Source of the DNA: Morinoia aosen
Lineage: Eukaryota > Arthropoda > Malacostraca > Amphipoda > Talitridae
Direction of reading: 5' to 3'
Assembly: GCA_030386875.1 (NCBI GenBank)
Contig: CM059572.1
Coordinates: 35,523,732-35,587,731 of the forward strand
DNA: 64,000 nt
Both the position numbers and the translations under genes were made by a program. The notes beneath the pieces are model-generated. The model saw nothing but the letters and a program-made list of their open reading frames with translations, made no database searches and was not told the DNA's origin. Positions 22,101 through 28,530 of this stretch are shown here, in pieces; position 1 is the stretch's first letter, and the number at the start of each line of letters is the position of its first letter.

Positions 22101-22648
22101 GGTCGAGGAGCATCCTTTATTTGTACCCTAATCAGAAATTCACTCAACACAGGCTGCTTATCCCTAATATCGATTCAACACATTCAACGCAGATTCCCAT
22201 TTTCACAACAGATTTCCATATCTATGGAGGATTTAATTTAACCCAGATTCCCTACCAAAAGTTCTTAGTGTGTAACAGAGTACACTGAAATTCTCAAATT
22301 CCTAATGTAACATCCAAACGTAATTCAAATTTGTTTCATAGCTCGAATCCTTTCGAATCTTTCAAACACAAAAAAATAAAACAAAACCGGAACGAGTGTG
22401 TATGTCCATTTTCAGAAGCGATACACACGAATAAACTTAAAAAATCTGAGTTAATGTTTTACATTCCCGCATTTCAGATGAACAAACACGACGGATCCGT
22501 GCTTATTCAGACATACCGCCGAGAGCAGCAAGGCGGCGGTGCGGGCACGGCCCGGAACATCCGGGGCGGCAGGAATATAAGATTCCTGGAGGCGGTAGTT
22601 CCCAATGATGATCTGGAGCGATACTCCCGCGAGCCTACTGTGAAGTGA
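1022..22648 (+). CDS. Dscam: Dscam-like cell adhesion receptor gene, 3' portion (20 exons, 5' end outside window)
   Basis: Twenty plus-strand exons with GT-AG borders join at every junction in matching phase into 987 codons without an internal stop, ending in TGA. Domains: second half of an Ig domain (residues ~1-51), FN3 x4 (~52-467), Ig (~468-567, cysteines in VLECRTAG and GTYRCVAT), FN3 x2 (~568-756), a transmembrane helix (~782-804) and a ~183-residue tail. Ig - 4 FN3 - Ig - 2 FN3 - TM is the diagnostic C-terminal half of Dscam proteins, homophilic receptors in neuronal self-recognition and, in arthropods, blood cells (family knowledge). Seeing the order here is direct; the role is inferred. 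The missing 5' part should hold the N-terminal Ig domains and any alternative exon clusters. The paralogue (Dscam1-4) cannot be decided. The tail has several tyrosines but no motif I can name securely. Exons are GC-rich against AT-rich introns, and many introns carry exon-edge tandem arrays. Confidence 0.93.
2471..2605 (+). CDS. Dscam-like exon 2: first FN3 domain, N-terminal half
   Basis: Acceptor TTTTTACCAG; phase 1 to phase 1. It encodes DVPGTIQALRVEKVGSR and then TVRWQPPAG, the typical FN3 strand A-B with the core tryptophan, then SYVVRYSLQQ. The donor AATG|GTCATC is weak and was chosen because phase 1 then joins exon 3 to give NDTWLEERV. The frame stays open beyond it to a stop at 2652, so the exact end is the least sure point. 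Confidence 0.85.
2970..3300 (+). repeat. Exon-edge tandem array before exon 3 (70-81-base units)
   Basis: Four diverged copies plus the real site. Each holds a version of CTGAACCCGACCAG followed by ACACGTGGCTGGATCGTTCC. Copies of ACGTGG begin near 2980, 3062, 3141 and 3218; the last member is the true acceptor and first codons of exon 3 at 3286. The copy at 3139 is identical across acceptor AG and the first 13 exon bases. Confidence 0.9.
3286..3470 (+). CDS. Dscam-like exon 3: first FN3 C-terminal half and start of FN3-2
   Basis: Acceptor CTGACCAG|ACACGTGG, donor GTCAAG|GTGGTC; phase 1 to phase 0. It encodes TWLEERVLGGN, LRPASWHAVAVSAENRVG (the FN3 strand F motif), TYRTEEE and the start of the next domain, GGPPLNVK. 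Joining to exon 4 gives LNVKVTPVSSTSL, a normal FN3 start, which fixes the donor. Both borders are repeated in tandem in the flanking introns. Confidence 0.9.
3447..3700 (+). repeat. Exon-edge tandem array after exon 3 (60-63-base units)
   Basis: The last coding bases of exon 3 and its donor (CTCCACTCAATGTCAAG|GTGG) recur at 3515, 3578 and 3638 as CTCCATTCAATGTCAATG, CTCCCCTCAATATCAAGGTG and CTCCATTCAATGTCAAG. One intron copy still reads AAG|GTGACC, a donor-like site. Confidence 0.9.
4854..4960 (+). CDS. Dscam-like exon 4: FN3-2 middle
   Basis: Acceptor CCCTCAAG, donor CTGCA|GTGAGT; phase 0 to phase 2. It encodes VTPVSSTSLSVRWDPPS with the FN3 core tryptophan, then GYYLGIARLQ. It is too short to stand out by length and was found from phase and FN3 pattern. 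Confidence 0.88.
5938..6125 (+). CDS. Dscam-like exon 5: FN3-2 C-terminal half
   Basis: Acceptor CTTCACAG, donor GACA|GTGAGT; phase 2 to phase 1. It encodes YNFTTVGSGG, then GLTPYSRYSVVLRAFNAKG (strands E-F with the conserved tyrosines and asparagine) and the linker VDVYTLED. YNFTTVG has a possible N-glycosylation site (NFT). The exon is much richer in GC than its surroundings. Confidence 0.93.
6718..6992. mobile_element. MITE-like element, copy 1 (275 bases, 28-base terminal inverted repeats)
   Basis: Begins CCACAGTAGAGGAAACAAGG and ends in the inverted counterpart TGTTTCCTCTTCCGTGA. It is similar over its whole length to 60667-60942, with shared internal blocks such as GTTGCACTGCT and CCAAATCCGTCT. 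It encodes no protein. Flanks TTAGAA and TCAGAA are nearly alike, but a target-site duplication is not proven. Its right end lies four bases from the acceptor of exon 6. Confidence 0.88.
6997..7140 (+). CDS. Dscam-like exon 6: FN3-3 N-terminal half
   Basis: Donor CAACAGA|GTAAGT is strong; the acceptor is CCGTGATCAG. Phase 1 to phase 1. It encodes KPSAPPSAVTCSAESPT, then VTWSPPARD and VIVGYRVSYAP. The acceptor lies only four bases beyond the terminal repeat of a MITE-like element (6718-6992), so the element supplies the pyrimidine-rich stretch before it. Confidence 0.9.
7666..7860 (+). CDS. Dscam-like exon 7: FN3-3 C-terminal half
   Basis: Acceptor CGCTTCCAG, donor GGAG|GTGGGC; phase 1 to phase 1. 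It encodes SLNNTEVF, LDGLAAWTNYSVRVSAATS (strands E-F) and PLICATKE. The frame is also open upstream from 7650, but the phase of exon 6 and the AG at 7664-7665 fix this start. Confidence 0.9.
9078..9400 (+). repeat. Tandem array (70-84-base units) leading into the exon 8 acceptor
   Basis: Four copies of TTCCAATTCAATCAAATGAA followed by CAATCGTTTCTCAACGCCCA. Each begins with CTGCTGCTTGTCTTCTTCCA or similar. The last partial unit is CTGCTGCCTGTTTTCATCCAG, the polypyrimidine tract and AG of exon 8, so the splice-acceptor region is itself a repeat member. Confidence 0.88.
9407..9624 (+). CDS. Dscam-like exon 8: FN3-4 N-terminal two thirds
   Basis: Acceptor TTTTCATCCAG, donor ATTAAG|GTGACC; phase 1 to phase 0. 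It encodes VPDAPDRIRAVAFDRQS, AVSWSAPHRPRG, YTVHWEAG and KIRNLPSHKPIK. A tandem array of about 75-base units runs up to the acceptor. Confidence 0.92.
9938..10013 (+). CDS. Dscam-like exon 9: FN3-4 C-terminal end
   Basis: Acceptor TGTTTTACAG, donor AACAAG|GTTTGA; phase 0 to phase 1. The 76-base exon encodes IWVRAATAAGLSKDSP, the FN3 strand F-G motif, then KLTLTEQ. It completes the domain begun in exon 8; the HKPIK-IWVRAAT join is natural. Confidence 0.9.
11098..11269 (+). CDS. Dscam-like exon 10: Ig domain between FN3-4 and FN3-5, N-terminal half
   Basis: Acceptor GTCGTACAG, donor GTCAG|GTGACG; phase 1 to phase 2. It encodes APWRTDVVLECRTAGRPPPG, then VWTHDGQQL: the first Ig cysteine and core tryptophan. 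An Ig domain at this place among FN3 domains is the hallmark of Dscam. A Gly/Ser-rich turn follows (SSAGSGSSSSARV). Confidence 0.9.
12280..12480. repeat. Degenerate A-rich minisatellite before exon 11
   Basis: Diverged units of about 22-28 bases built on AAATAACAACGTAAATACAG, ending about 85 bases before the exon 11 acceptor. The open frames through it are repeat artefacts. Confidence 0.75.
12567..12694 (+). CDS. Dscam-like exon 11: the same Ig domain, C-terminal half
   Basis: Acceptor GATGGTGCAG, donor ATGG|GTATCG; phase 2 to phase 1. It encodes TLAENHTLRLLSVERSSSG, TYRCVATNHHS and EYHLTV. The usual aspartate of DSGxYxC is replaced by serine (SSGTYRC). Confidence 0.92.
14065..14362 (+). repeat. 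24-base minisatellite before exon 12, open in the exon frame
   Basis: About twelve units like AACGTAAAATATTACGACTG plus CTTC. As 24 is a multiple of three, the array is open and would read as YYDCFN-like octapeptides running into exon 12. The unit part TGTTTCAAC resembles the exon 12 acceptor TGTTTCAG, so it may be an acceptor-derived array. Coding use is unlikely: the protein is aberrant for an FN3 linker and a good acceptor separates it from the exon. Confidence 0.85.
14386..14503 (+). CDS. Dscam-like exon 12: FN3-5 N-terminal half
   Basis: Acceptor AATGTTTCAG, donor CTACAG|GTGCTG; phase 1 to phase 2. It encodes VPPAPPSLHVTMTTSSSVRL, QWSVSDDGG and TGAALYYR. A stronger-looking GTGAGT lies at 14516, but only the donor at 14504 joins exon 13 in phase. 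A 24-base minisatellite lies just upstream in the same frame. Confidence 0.88.
15858..15970 (+). CDS. Dscam-like exon 13: FN3-5 C-terminal half
   Basis: Acceptor TTTGCTCAG, donor GTCG|GTAAGA; phase 2 to phase 1. It encodes TDHGDTEEM, TVSGLACGTRYHLYMTCHNS, which closely follows the Dscam FN3-5 pattern LxCGTRYxxYxTxxNSxG. The upstream in-frame LTIEYLL is intronic by phase. Confidence 0.9.
16868..17005. repeat. Two-copy tandem duplication before exon 14
   Basis: TAGATTCCTTTAATTTCTGA followed by TATATTTCCTGGACT recurs about 90 bases later as TAGATTACTTTAATTTCTGA and TATGTTTCCTAGACT, ending about 80 bases before the exon 14 acceptor. Confidence 0.7.
17085..17276 (+). CDS. Dscam-like exon 14: FN3-6 N-terminal half
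   Basis: Acceptor GTGACGCAG, donor ACGG|GTGAGT; phase 1 to phase 1. It encodes GSSDSSNVMQVTTKGGPP, then PEFQFITQNGTQATLYLSFW and SGGCVITRFVVERK, matching the Dscam pattern GC.I..F.VE. The coding end and donor are repeated downstream in decayed form. Confidence 0.92.
17255..17400 (+). repeat. Exon-edge tandem array after exon 14 (donor-containing)
   Basis: The end of exon 14 (GACGCTCCATGGAGTACGG|GTGAG) is followed by decayed copies: GACGCTATATGGAGCATGGG with TGAGG, then GTGCTCCACGGAGTACAG, then GCACTTCATGGAGCGCAG. The unit is about 38-45 bases. The second copy keeps a usable-looking GTGAGG donor. Confidence 0.82.
18105..18400 (+). repeat. Exon-edge tandem array before exon 15 (92-96-base units, acceptor-containing)
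   Basis: Three copies of AATGAGTTTTATCTGCCAG followed by TGAGCGCCGACATCTCTCCG. AGs lie at 18191-18192, 18283-18284 and the true 18379-18380. The spacing of the last two is 96 bases, a multiple of three, and the frame between them is open, so the middle copy is a potential in-frame alternative acceptor adding 32 residues. Confidence 0.9.
18381..18524 (+). CDS. Dscam-like exon 15: FN3-6 C-terminal half
   Basis: Acceptor TTTTGTCTGACAG, donor CATAG|GTGGGA; phase 1 to phase 1. It encodes SADIAPTRTFTMPGLDSAAS, RLVRVTAHNAAGAT and VYRIDSSPAI. The frame stays open in both directions, through an upstream exon-edge array and a downstream retroelement remnant; the GC-rich core and phases mark the real exon. 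Confidence 0.9.
18600..19000 (+). mobile_element. Penelope-like retroelement remnant (reverse transcriptase N-terminal part)
   Basis: An open stretch in the intron after exon 15 encodes YGLIKLYKS, then FRPIGAAYNSPSYKLSELL and DNAFKF. This follows the Penelope-like RT pattern YGLPKxHK...RPIVS...SPxYxLxKxL. It is AT-rich, unlike the neighbouring exons, and stops at TGA 18998-19000. No GIY-YIG domain or termini are seen, so it is a dead fragment. It happens to be in frame with exon 15. Confidence 0.75.
19254..19403 (+). CDS. Dscam-like exon 16: juxtamembrane and transmembrane segment
   Basis: Acceptor CATTTCGGCAG; phase 1. It encodes a short extracellular stretch, then the hydrophobic VVAPTLLCLLLLICAAIKMV, followed by FCIRQ. 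The donor CAGC|GTGAGG (phase 1) joins exon 17 as RQRRSRLESAK, a basic stop-transfer sequence. Reading through instead gives a stop at 19525, a possible alternative short tail. Confidence 0.9.
19935..20090 (+). CDS. Dscam-like exon 17: cytoplasmic tail
   Basis: Acceptor GTGCTCAG, donor CCTGC|GTAAGT; phase 1 to phase 1. It encodes SRLESAKPSSSIPSYEPADA, then KKDASEVYDRTSNSFLSHDL: polar, Ser-rich, with tyrosines in SYEP and VYDR. Phase and basic junction place it right after the membrane helix. Confidence 0.87.
20150..20275. repeat. Short degenerate array (TGTGCTGCATGCCTGGG) after exon 17
   Basis: About four units of 25-35 bases built on GTGTGCTGCATGCCTGGGTG, about 60 bases after the exon 17 donor. 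One unit holds GGGTAAGTGAG, which resembles the donor GCGTAAGTGTG. Diverged and short. Confidence 0.6.
20481..20596 (+). CDS. Dscam-like exon 18: cytoplasmic tail
   Basis: Acceptor TTGCTTCAG, donor CGAG|GTGAGT; phase 1 to phase 0. It encodes GVSDPEDHSYADIVYQKDPA and a His-rich end, VHHFHHHE. SYADIVYQ holds two closely spaced tyrosines in acidic context, plausible phosphorylation sites, by pattern only. Confidence 0.88.
21267..21470. repeat. Tandem array (about 80-base units) before exon 19
   Basis: Two and a half copies of CTAGACGGGTATCGAACCAG, GTCTAAATGCAAC and ATGGAACGAACATTAAAC, ending about 15 bases before the exon 19 acceptor. The last unit runs into TTTCCTTCCCGGCGTGCGGG, the acceptor tract. 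Confidence 0.8.
21486..21587 (+). CDS. Dscam-like exon 19: cytoplasmic tail
   Basis: Acceptor GTGCGGGCAG, donor GATGAG|GTGACT; phase 0 to phase 0 (34 codons), so it could be skipped without a frameshift. It encodes VSEAALGACERGSPKHFSVL, then YRQPGGQRPPASDE. An array of about 80-base units precedes the acceptor region. Confidence 0.85.
22478..22648 (+). CDS. Dscam-like exon 20: C-terminal end with stop codon
   Basis: Acceptor CGCATTTCAG; phase 0. It encodes MNKHDGSVLIQTYRRE, a Gly/Arg-rich stretch (QQGGGAGTARNIRGGRNIRF) and VVPNDDLERYSREPTVK, then TGA. The base composition is GC-rich up to the stop and turns AT-rich right after it. The C-terminus is not an obvious PDZ ligand. Confidence 0.88.
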   Translation: MNKHDGSVLIQTYRREQQGGGAGTARNIRGGRNIRFLEAVVPNDDLERYSREPTVK

Positions 22649-22921
22649 AGCATGAGTTACTACAGTGAATTAAATGTGAAATAGCTTTTTGTTTATCGTG
22701 AAATTCAAATTTTATAGGCTGCTGCAGCCACAGAGATGTTGCGCGCTACTGAAGAAAATTATTTACTGAGTGAATAATGTACGAGTTTTTAACAAACTCG
22801 TGTAAGATGAATGTTAGGCGTAAGTTTTCTGCATTGCGTAAATGCGTGAAATAATATTTGAACGAAAATGAAATACGTAGCCGAGTAGTGAAGTTCTGTG
22901 TACTGGCGGAAGCAGTAGCGA

Positions 22922-22927
22922 AATAAA
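22922..22927 (+). promoter_or_regulatory. Candidate poly(A) signal of the Dscam-like gene
   Basis: AATAAA 274 bases after the stop codon, followed by a T-rich stretch. A second AATAAA at 23219-23224 lies inside a fold-back element. Transcript ends cannot be placed from sequence alone. Confidence 0.45.
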
Positions 22928-23060
22928 TTTTAGTTTTTACTAGTGATACCGATGTAAAATATTACAAACTTATTTTATTTCATATCTTGTGGACATGAAT
23001 TTACGTCTCTGCTGTGCACAAAGTTAAAACGGAGCTGTTTTTTCTGCTTCGGGCGAAGAT

Positions 23061-23604
23061 GTGGTCAATATTGAATATAATGTTGTCATTGAATTTCATA
23101 ATTTCGTAGGTATACATAGGTAATATAGTCGATTTTAAGACGTTTAACATGAATGACAATGTGCCCGGAAAGCTTATTTTTGGAGATATTTAACTTTGAA
23201 GTTATAGGAATGTCGTTAATAAAATTGAACAAACGGAGAGGTAAATAAGCAGAAATCCGGTTCTGACGTAACGATAGGTGAGGTTAGGTTTGGTAAAGTT
23301 AATTTAGTTAAGTATCCTAACCTAAGTAAGCCTAAACTATCTTAATTTAACTCAATCATACCGAGGCCGATGACTCCCGCCAAAAAACTTGGCGTGGTCC
23401 GCGTCCGCAAAACGCCTGAAGAGCCATATCGAAACTGCCGTTAATGCTATTCTTACCTGGCGTTATTTATCCTATATCTCCTAAACTAAGCATTTCCGGG
23501 CACATTTTCATTCGTGTAAAACGTCTTAAAATCGACTATATTACCTATCTATACCTACGAAATTATGAAATTCGTTGACAACATTATATTCAATATTGAC
23601 CGAA
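23061..23604. mobile_element. Fold-back element downstream of the Dscam-like gene
   Basis: The left arm from GGTCAATATTGAATATAATG through GTCGATTTTAAGACGTTTAA to GTGCCCGGAAAGC is mirrored by a right arm ending CATTATATTCAATATTGACC. The arms are about 125 bases and the spacer about 300, with short GGTTAGG and CCTAACC inverted blocks. No coding capacity. Confidence 0.85.
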
Positions 23605-23989
23605 GATGTTTCTATAATCTAAAGGACTTTGCTGGGATGAAATTCCACGTAAAACTGGATTTTTAATTTTAGAGGAAATTCCCTTACTGCTGTTAGCTTG
23701 TGGGAACAATTATATGTACTAGTCCACCCCTTTTATTTAAAATAAGAAAGAAAGCGAAGTGAAATATTGGCCAGAATAAATGAAAAAGTATACCTGTCTA
23801 GAGTTGATAAGGCTGAGTGCACACGACCCGTCAAAAATGTACGTCAATGTTCGACAAATCACACGACACACGTTCCTGTTTCCTAACAAAACATGTGATA
23901 TTCATTCCGAAATCAATTAATACACCGAAAGTTGTGGAGTTGATGAAGCTTGTATCACAGACACGCTCATCACACACTTTCTGCTGGTG

Positions 23990-24045
23990 GGTGTGACGGA
24001 CTGACGGACGGACAGACAGACAGACTGACGGACGGATGGACGCAG
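23990..24045. repeat. Tetranucleotide microsatellite (GACG/GACA)
   Basis: GACGGACGGACAGACAGACA and variants; read on the minus strand it gives a spurious Arg/Pro/Ser open frame. Confidence 0.8.
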
Positions 24046-24569
24046 CTCTCATGATAGTATAGATTGTGGCCAACAACAGCCCCTTTTTCATTTGGTGTGT
24101 TCACCATCGTATCTCGTCCCCAGAGGTCCTCTTAACAAGTTTCCAATCGTTGTACAACGTTCACTTGGTGTAGAACTTTAAATTTACCTAAAATATGTTT
24201 CAATTTTTAGCCTGCTTATTTAGACAGGCTACAGTACTTGAATTTACACGAACTGCTGCTGTGATTGCAGTCAAATCTCTCAGTACCATGAATGGGTTAG
24301 TTCCCTACTTCTCAAATGACACAGTTAGCTGTTCGAACTCGTTCTTCTCTAGCGGATGTGAGGTACGATTTGGTGGCGTCGGTGGTGAACGAATTCGGTA
24401 TCAACAAAGTCTAAGTCCTGATAGGCAGAGTTCTTCTTAACTTTGTAGTAAGCATCAGGCCCCAGAATTAACTATTTTTTAGATTTACGTTCAGAAGATA
24501 AGGTTTAGTTGCTGGAGAAAACGTAGACTAGCCAAATGCAGGAAACCAGCTAACATTCATATTTGATTC

Positions 24570-24789
24570 GGATCTTTTCGAGATAAGCCCCGCCACTACT
24601 GCAATACATAAGTTCATCCACTTGTAACTTTCAAAAAACTGCACCTATCGACCTGAAATTACTTTAAAACGAAAGAAATGTTTTATTCCTTCGTTTGAGT
24701 TTAGTTTGATGTTGATAGGTGCATTATTTCGAAAGTTACAGGTGAACTTATGTGCTGCATTAGTGGCGGGGCTTATCCGAAAAAGATCC
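24570..24789. mobile_element. Hairpin-forming MITE-like element
   Basis: GGATCTTTTCGAGATAAGCC, CCGCCACTACTGCA and ACATAAGTTCA on the left are mirrored by TGAACTTATGTGCTGCATTA, GTGGCGGGGCTTATCC and AAAAAGATCC on the right. The arms are about 85 bases around an AT-rich loop. No open frame of note. Confidence 0.85.
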
Positions 24790-25169
24790 TTCGTTTCGAT
24801 AAAAAATTTTTGTTCAAATAAAAGTGCCTTTGTTGAACCGAGTAATCCTTCAGATATTGAGCATTTCTTGCACTAACTTTTACCTACAAGACCGAAGTGT
24901 CTAAAGAGATTATTTTAACTGTAACCACGGCACTTTATCGAGACCGGAAAGCTGTACCTTGCGCATAGAAAAGTCAGGTCACTTTCTAATGAAGGGTACC
25001 ATACGTCGATGCGGCTTTAAAGCAAATTGACCACACATTTAAATGAAGAATTTCGGCTCTTGCTTCAATGCCAGAAAAGATTCTATGTCAAACATTTCAC
25101 CTGTTAACACGTAAAGCACAATGAAGTTAAGGGAACGCAATGGGTGAAGTTTTTCAGAAAATGAAGATA

Positions 25170-25377
25170 CTAACACGTTGGTCACATAACTGAGCGGGGG
25201 AATTTTCATGCTGCTGACCGACCGGTAGTTACAAACTCGATATTTACAATTAATCAAACCTGAATGACGGCATGATCCAGTTAATGTTAGCTATTTTTAA
25301 AATTGCTTTCTACACTTCACTTCAAATTTGAGTTGTATATTAAGCTGCAATTTAACCCATTGCGGTCAACGTGTTAA
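25170..25377. mobile_element. MITE-like element with TAACACGTTG termini
   Basis: Starts CTAACACGTTGGTCAC and ends with the approximate inverse GCGGTCAACGTGTTAA. Its interior (GCTGCTGACCGACCGGTAG, GGCATGATCCAGTTAATG) recurs at 47390-47592 and, cut by the window edge, at 1-116, so it is a dispersed family of at least three copies. Confidence 0.75.
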
Positions 25378-26550
25378 AAACGCTTGTGTCTTCCTTTATT
25401 AATCTGATGAGTCACTTGAATGCTGACAACTAACTTGCTCGGTTTTTATCAGCACGTGAAGACAACAGTGAAACCGTAAGAACTTGGCGCGTAAATAGTG
25501 TTTTGTGCATATTTTTTCTATGTTCAAATTTGAGGTGAGCATATTCCACTTGCTCGTGTACTCAGTCATGACCTTGTAATCTTGTGCGAATGTTTATGGA
25601 TAAAAAAAAAATACTTAAAATACGTGCTATCAGAATATCATATGTTAAATGTTTTGAAAGATAATGCGAAAGATTTAAACTTTGTACATAATTTTCAAAG
25701 TTTATTTAGCTGGGTTATTGATGAACAAACATCACTGACCGTTATTTATGAAATAATTTACGTGTTTTTGTTTTCATCAAAAGCCAATGTATGTAATGAG
25801 ATCGTAAAATAACATAGCGTGTTGATGTTATAAATAAATTATTTGAAAGAAACAGAAGTTTTTCCGTCCTCTTCACGAATATTGTTAGGAACCAGGTTTG
25901 CAGCACTGAAAATCGATCATCTGCTTTAGACAATTTTTTTTCTAACCTAAATTCTCGGGCTTGTTCGTTTTTAATTAAGATAAAACATGACCACACACAG
26001 TGCACACCATTCGATCGCATCTGGCAACCCCCGTGCCGAGTTACAAGATGCTGGGGGGTTTATGGTTAAGCTTTGTTTCAAATAATAAAACTTTTAGCAA
26101 ATTTTGGCGAATAGAAATAAAGAAGCTCTCGTGGCTTTGTTTCTGACCGCTTGTCTAAAAAGAAAAAGAAAATTTCCTTAGTGTCAAGGTGAGCAATTAG
26201 AGCTGAATCAAGATATAATGAAATGGGCAGAAAACAGTTTACGAAACATTTTTGCGTTTGTGACGAATATCTTCAGACGAAAATAATAAGTGAATGATTT
26301 GATGTAGTCGTTCGCATAACTGCCCGATTTAACTCGTCCACTGCGTATTGGTACATATGTGTACCACTCAGTAAATTCATCATTTACGTGCCAGTATCAA
26401 TGAATAGCATTTCAATAATTTTACTACCTATGTTTAAATTAGACTATGGCGTACAAATTAGAATGCTATCGTGCAGTTATGTTTTTCCTGCTTCTCAGAA
26501 AAGACAAAAATGTAATCAAGCAGTAAAGACGGCGTTTCAATTCTGCTACG

Positions 26551-26603
26551 TGCCACCTAACCGCGCCGATTGTAGCAACTGCGCAAACGCGGTTAACGTG
26601 GCA
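26551..26603. other. GC-rich hairpin in AT-rich intergenic DNA
   Basis: TGCCACCTAACCGCG pairs with CGCGGTTAACGTGGCA across a 22-base spacer. It is isolated; no tRNA or known RNA fold is evident. Confidence 0.55.
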
Positions 26604-26699
26604 GTGTATCAGATGTTAATCATTTATAACATAGAAGAACTTGAAAATAAATTATCAACATTCGCAATTACTTCAGTTTTCAATTAATATTGGAGTGCA

Positions 26700-28146
26700 A
26701 AGGCCATTGGCATTTCTTACAAGCCACTGTGAAAGATTTTTTATCAAAAAAACGGAGCGGACAATAATTTGTGATGACAAAAGAACAGAATAGAACACTA
26801 CAATCATGCACTGAAAAATGATATAAATGAGCTCTGTAGGAATCAGGACATAAAGATCGAAAATGGATAAAGAAGTGCATTCGAGTGCATAGAGTTGATG
26901 TTGATAGATGATGGTTTATATATTCACGTGTCCATCAAAGTTCCTTAGCAAAATATGAAGCTGCACAGATATAGCACTAAATCCACGTCAGATATGAACC
27001 CATGTTTTTAAATGAAACTGATAAAATCATTCATAAAATGCAAGATGTACAGTTTTTGATTGAAAAGTGACCCGGGGCTCTGTTACTAAAACCACAATTT
27101 TTAATAATTAATTAAATCCATGAGTTGGTCGTATCTCTTCCTCTCGACATCACGGTAACTGCGGTGAGGACAAATTTTACCCCAATGACGTGTACATTTC
27201 CTGCTTGCTTGAGCAATGTCTCCTTGAGCGTTACTTTTCGACTGCAATAATTTGGAAAAGGTAAAAATTTGTCAAGAAAAGCCATACGCTTCTTTCTTAA
27301 TCGTGAATTGTGCTTTTTAGACCGGAAAAGAGCTCCGTCGACTTTAGCTAAAAACTGACAGCGTGACGTGCTGAAGGATGCGGGTGGTCTAATAATGTTT
27401 ATTAGCCTCCAATTTTGAACTAGAACAAGCTTTTACTAAACTTCTCCTCTGTAAACTAATTCCCTAACAACGAAATTAGATTTAAAAACCAACGAAAGCC
27501 ATGCATTTCTTGAACTTAATTTTAAATTTGTGGTAATACTAGAGCTGCCTTGTAAGAGGACAATAATTATGGACCACAAATTGCTTCAGCTAATTTATTT
27601 TTAGAATTGGCCCTCTACGCTAGCTCTTCAGAAGACAGATAATGCACCAAAGGCTCGAACTGACGTGACTGTATAGTTATGCAGTCGGAACTTTTTATTT
27701 TAGAAGAACATTAAACTACTTATTTCATATATGTAACATGCAAACATCATTTCTAGTTAAAGGCAGATCGCGCAAAATGTTTACTTTAGAAATAATATTT
27801 GTGAGTACCAGCCTTATGAGAAAATTAGAATTTTTCTTCTAGAGACAACTTTCGTAAAACTTAGCATTTCAAAACAAAGGTCATGAAAATAAGTTTGTTA
27901 GGGAAATCTAGTGAAGATTAGACTTGCAAAGTTCAGTTATTCCCTTCACCACCTCTGTTTATAGAAAACCTACATTTACGGGATTATGTACCAATTTCTT
28001 CAGTTGCATTTTCAAGGGTTATATTAAAACAAGTGTCACTACATTATGACATAGAACATATCGTATCTCAAGTTCTTAGAAAAAAATTCATGACGAAGTG
28101 GAATATATCACAAAGTTACTTGCACAAAATAACTACCCTGTATGTT
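26700..28146. other. Intergenic stretch with no feature seen
   Basis: AT-rich, with frequent stops in all frames. No GC-rich exon-like island, array or element recognised. Confidence 0.6.
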
Positions 28147-28530
28147 TTGTCAACGATTTCCCCCTCAGGGGGATACAATTATTGTATCTATGGGAACTAG
28201 CGCTCCCAGGGGGACAATGTAAGGGCCCGAGCTAAAGGTTAGGTAGGCTTTCTTTTGTTGAAATAGAATAGGTTTTGTTGTGTTACGGACCATCTTTTTT
28301 TCGGTTCACTGCTGTCCTGTTTTTCACCGCCTACCACTTTCTTCTTCAACTTTTTCTTGTTTCATGAACTTCTTTCTTAGCTTTCTGTTTCTGTGCCCTT
28401 TCTGCATAGATTCCACGTTCCCTTTAACTCCATACTAAATGGTGCCTTCTTCCTTCCTCTCTTTTCATCTCATTGTTGAGGATAGGGAGGCTTAAACTAA
28501 CTAATAAACTAACTAACTTGTCAACGATTT
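28147..28530 (+). mobile_element. Retroposon copy with 13-base target-site duplication
   Basis: TTGTCAACGATTT flanks the element on both sides (28147-28159 and 28518-28530). It starts CCCCCTCAGGGGG, has a T/C-rich body with CGGTTCACTGCTGTCCTGTT, and ends in a CTAA-type tail (AAACTAACTAATAAACTAAC). A second copy lies at 47655-47995. No open frame, so it is probably a SINE-like or truncated non-LTR retroposon. Confidence 0.82.

Noticed and set aside
21647..22288. 213-codon open frame in the last Dscam-like intron
   Set aside because: AT-rich, Phe/Ile/Leu-heavy translation without any domain pattern, and lies between well-fitting exons 19 and 20.
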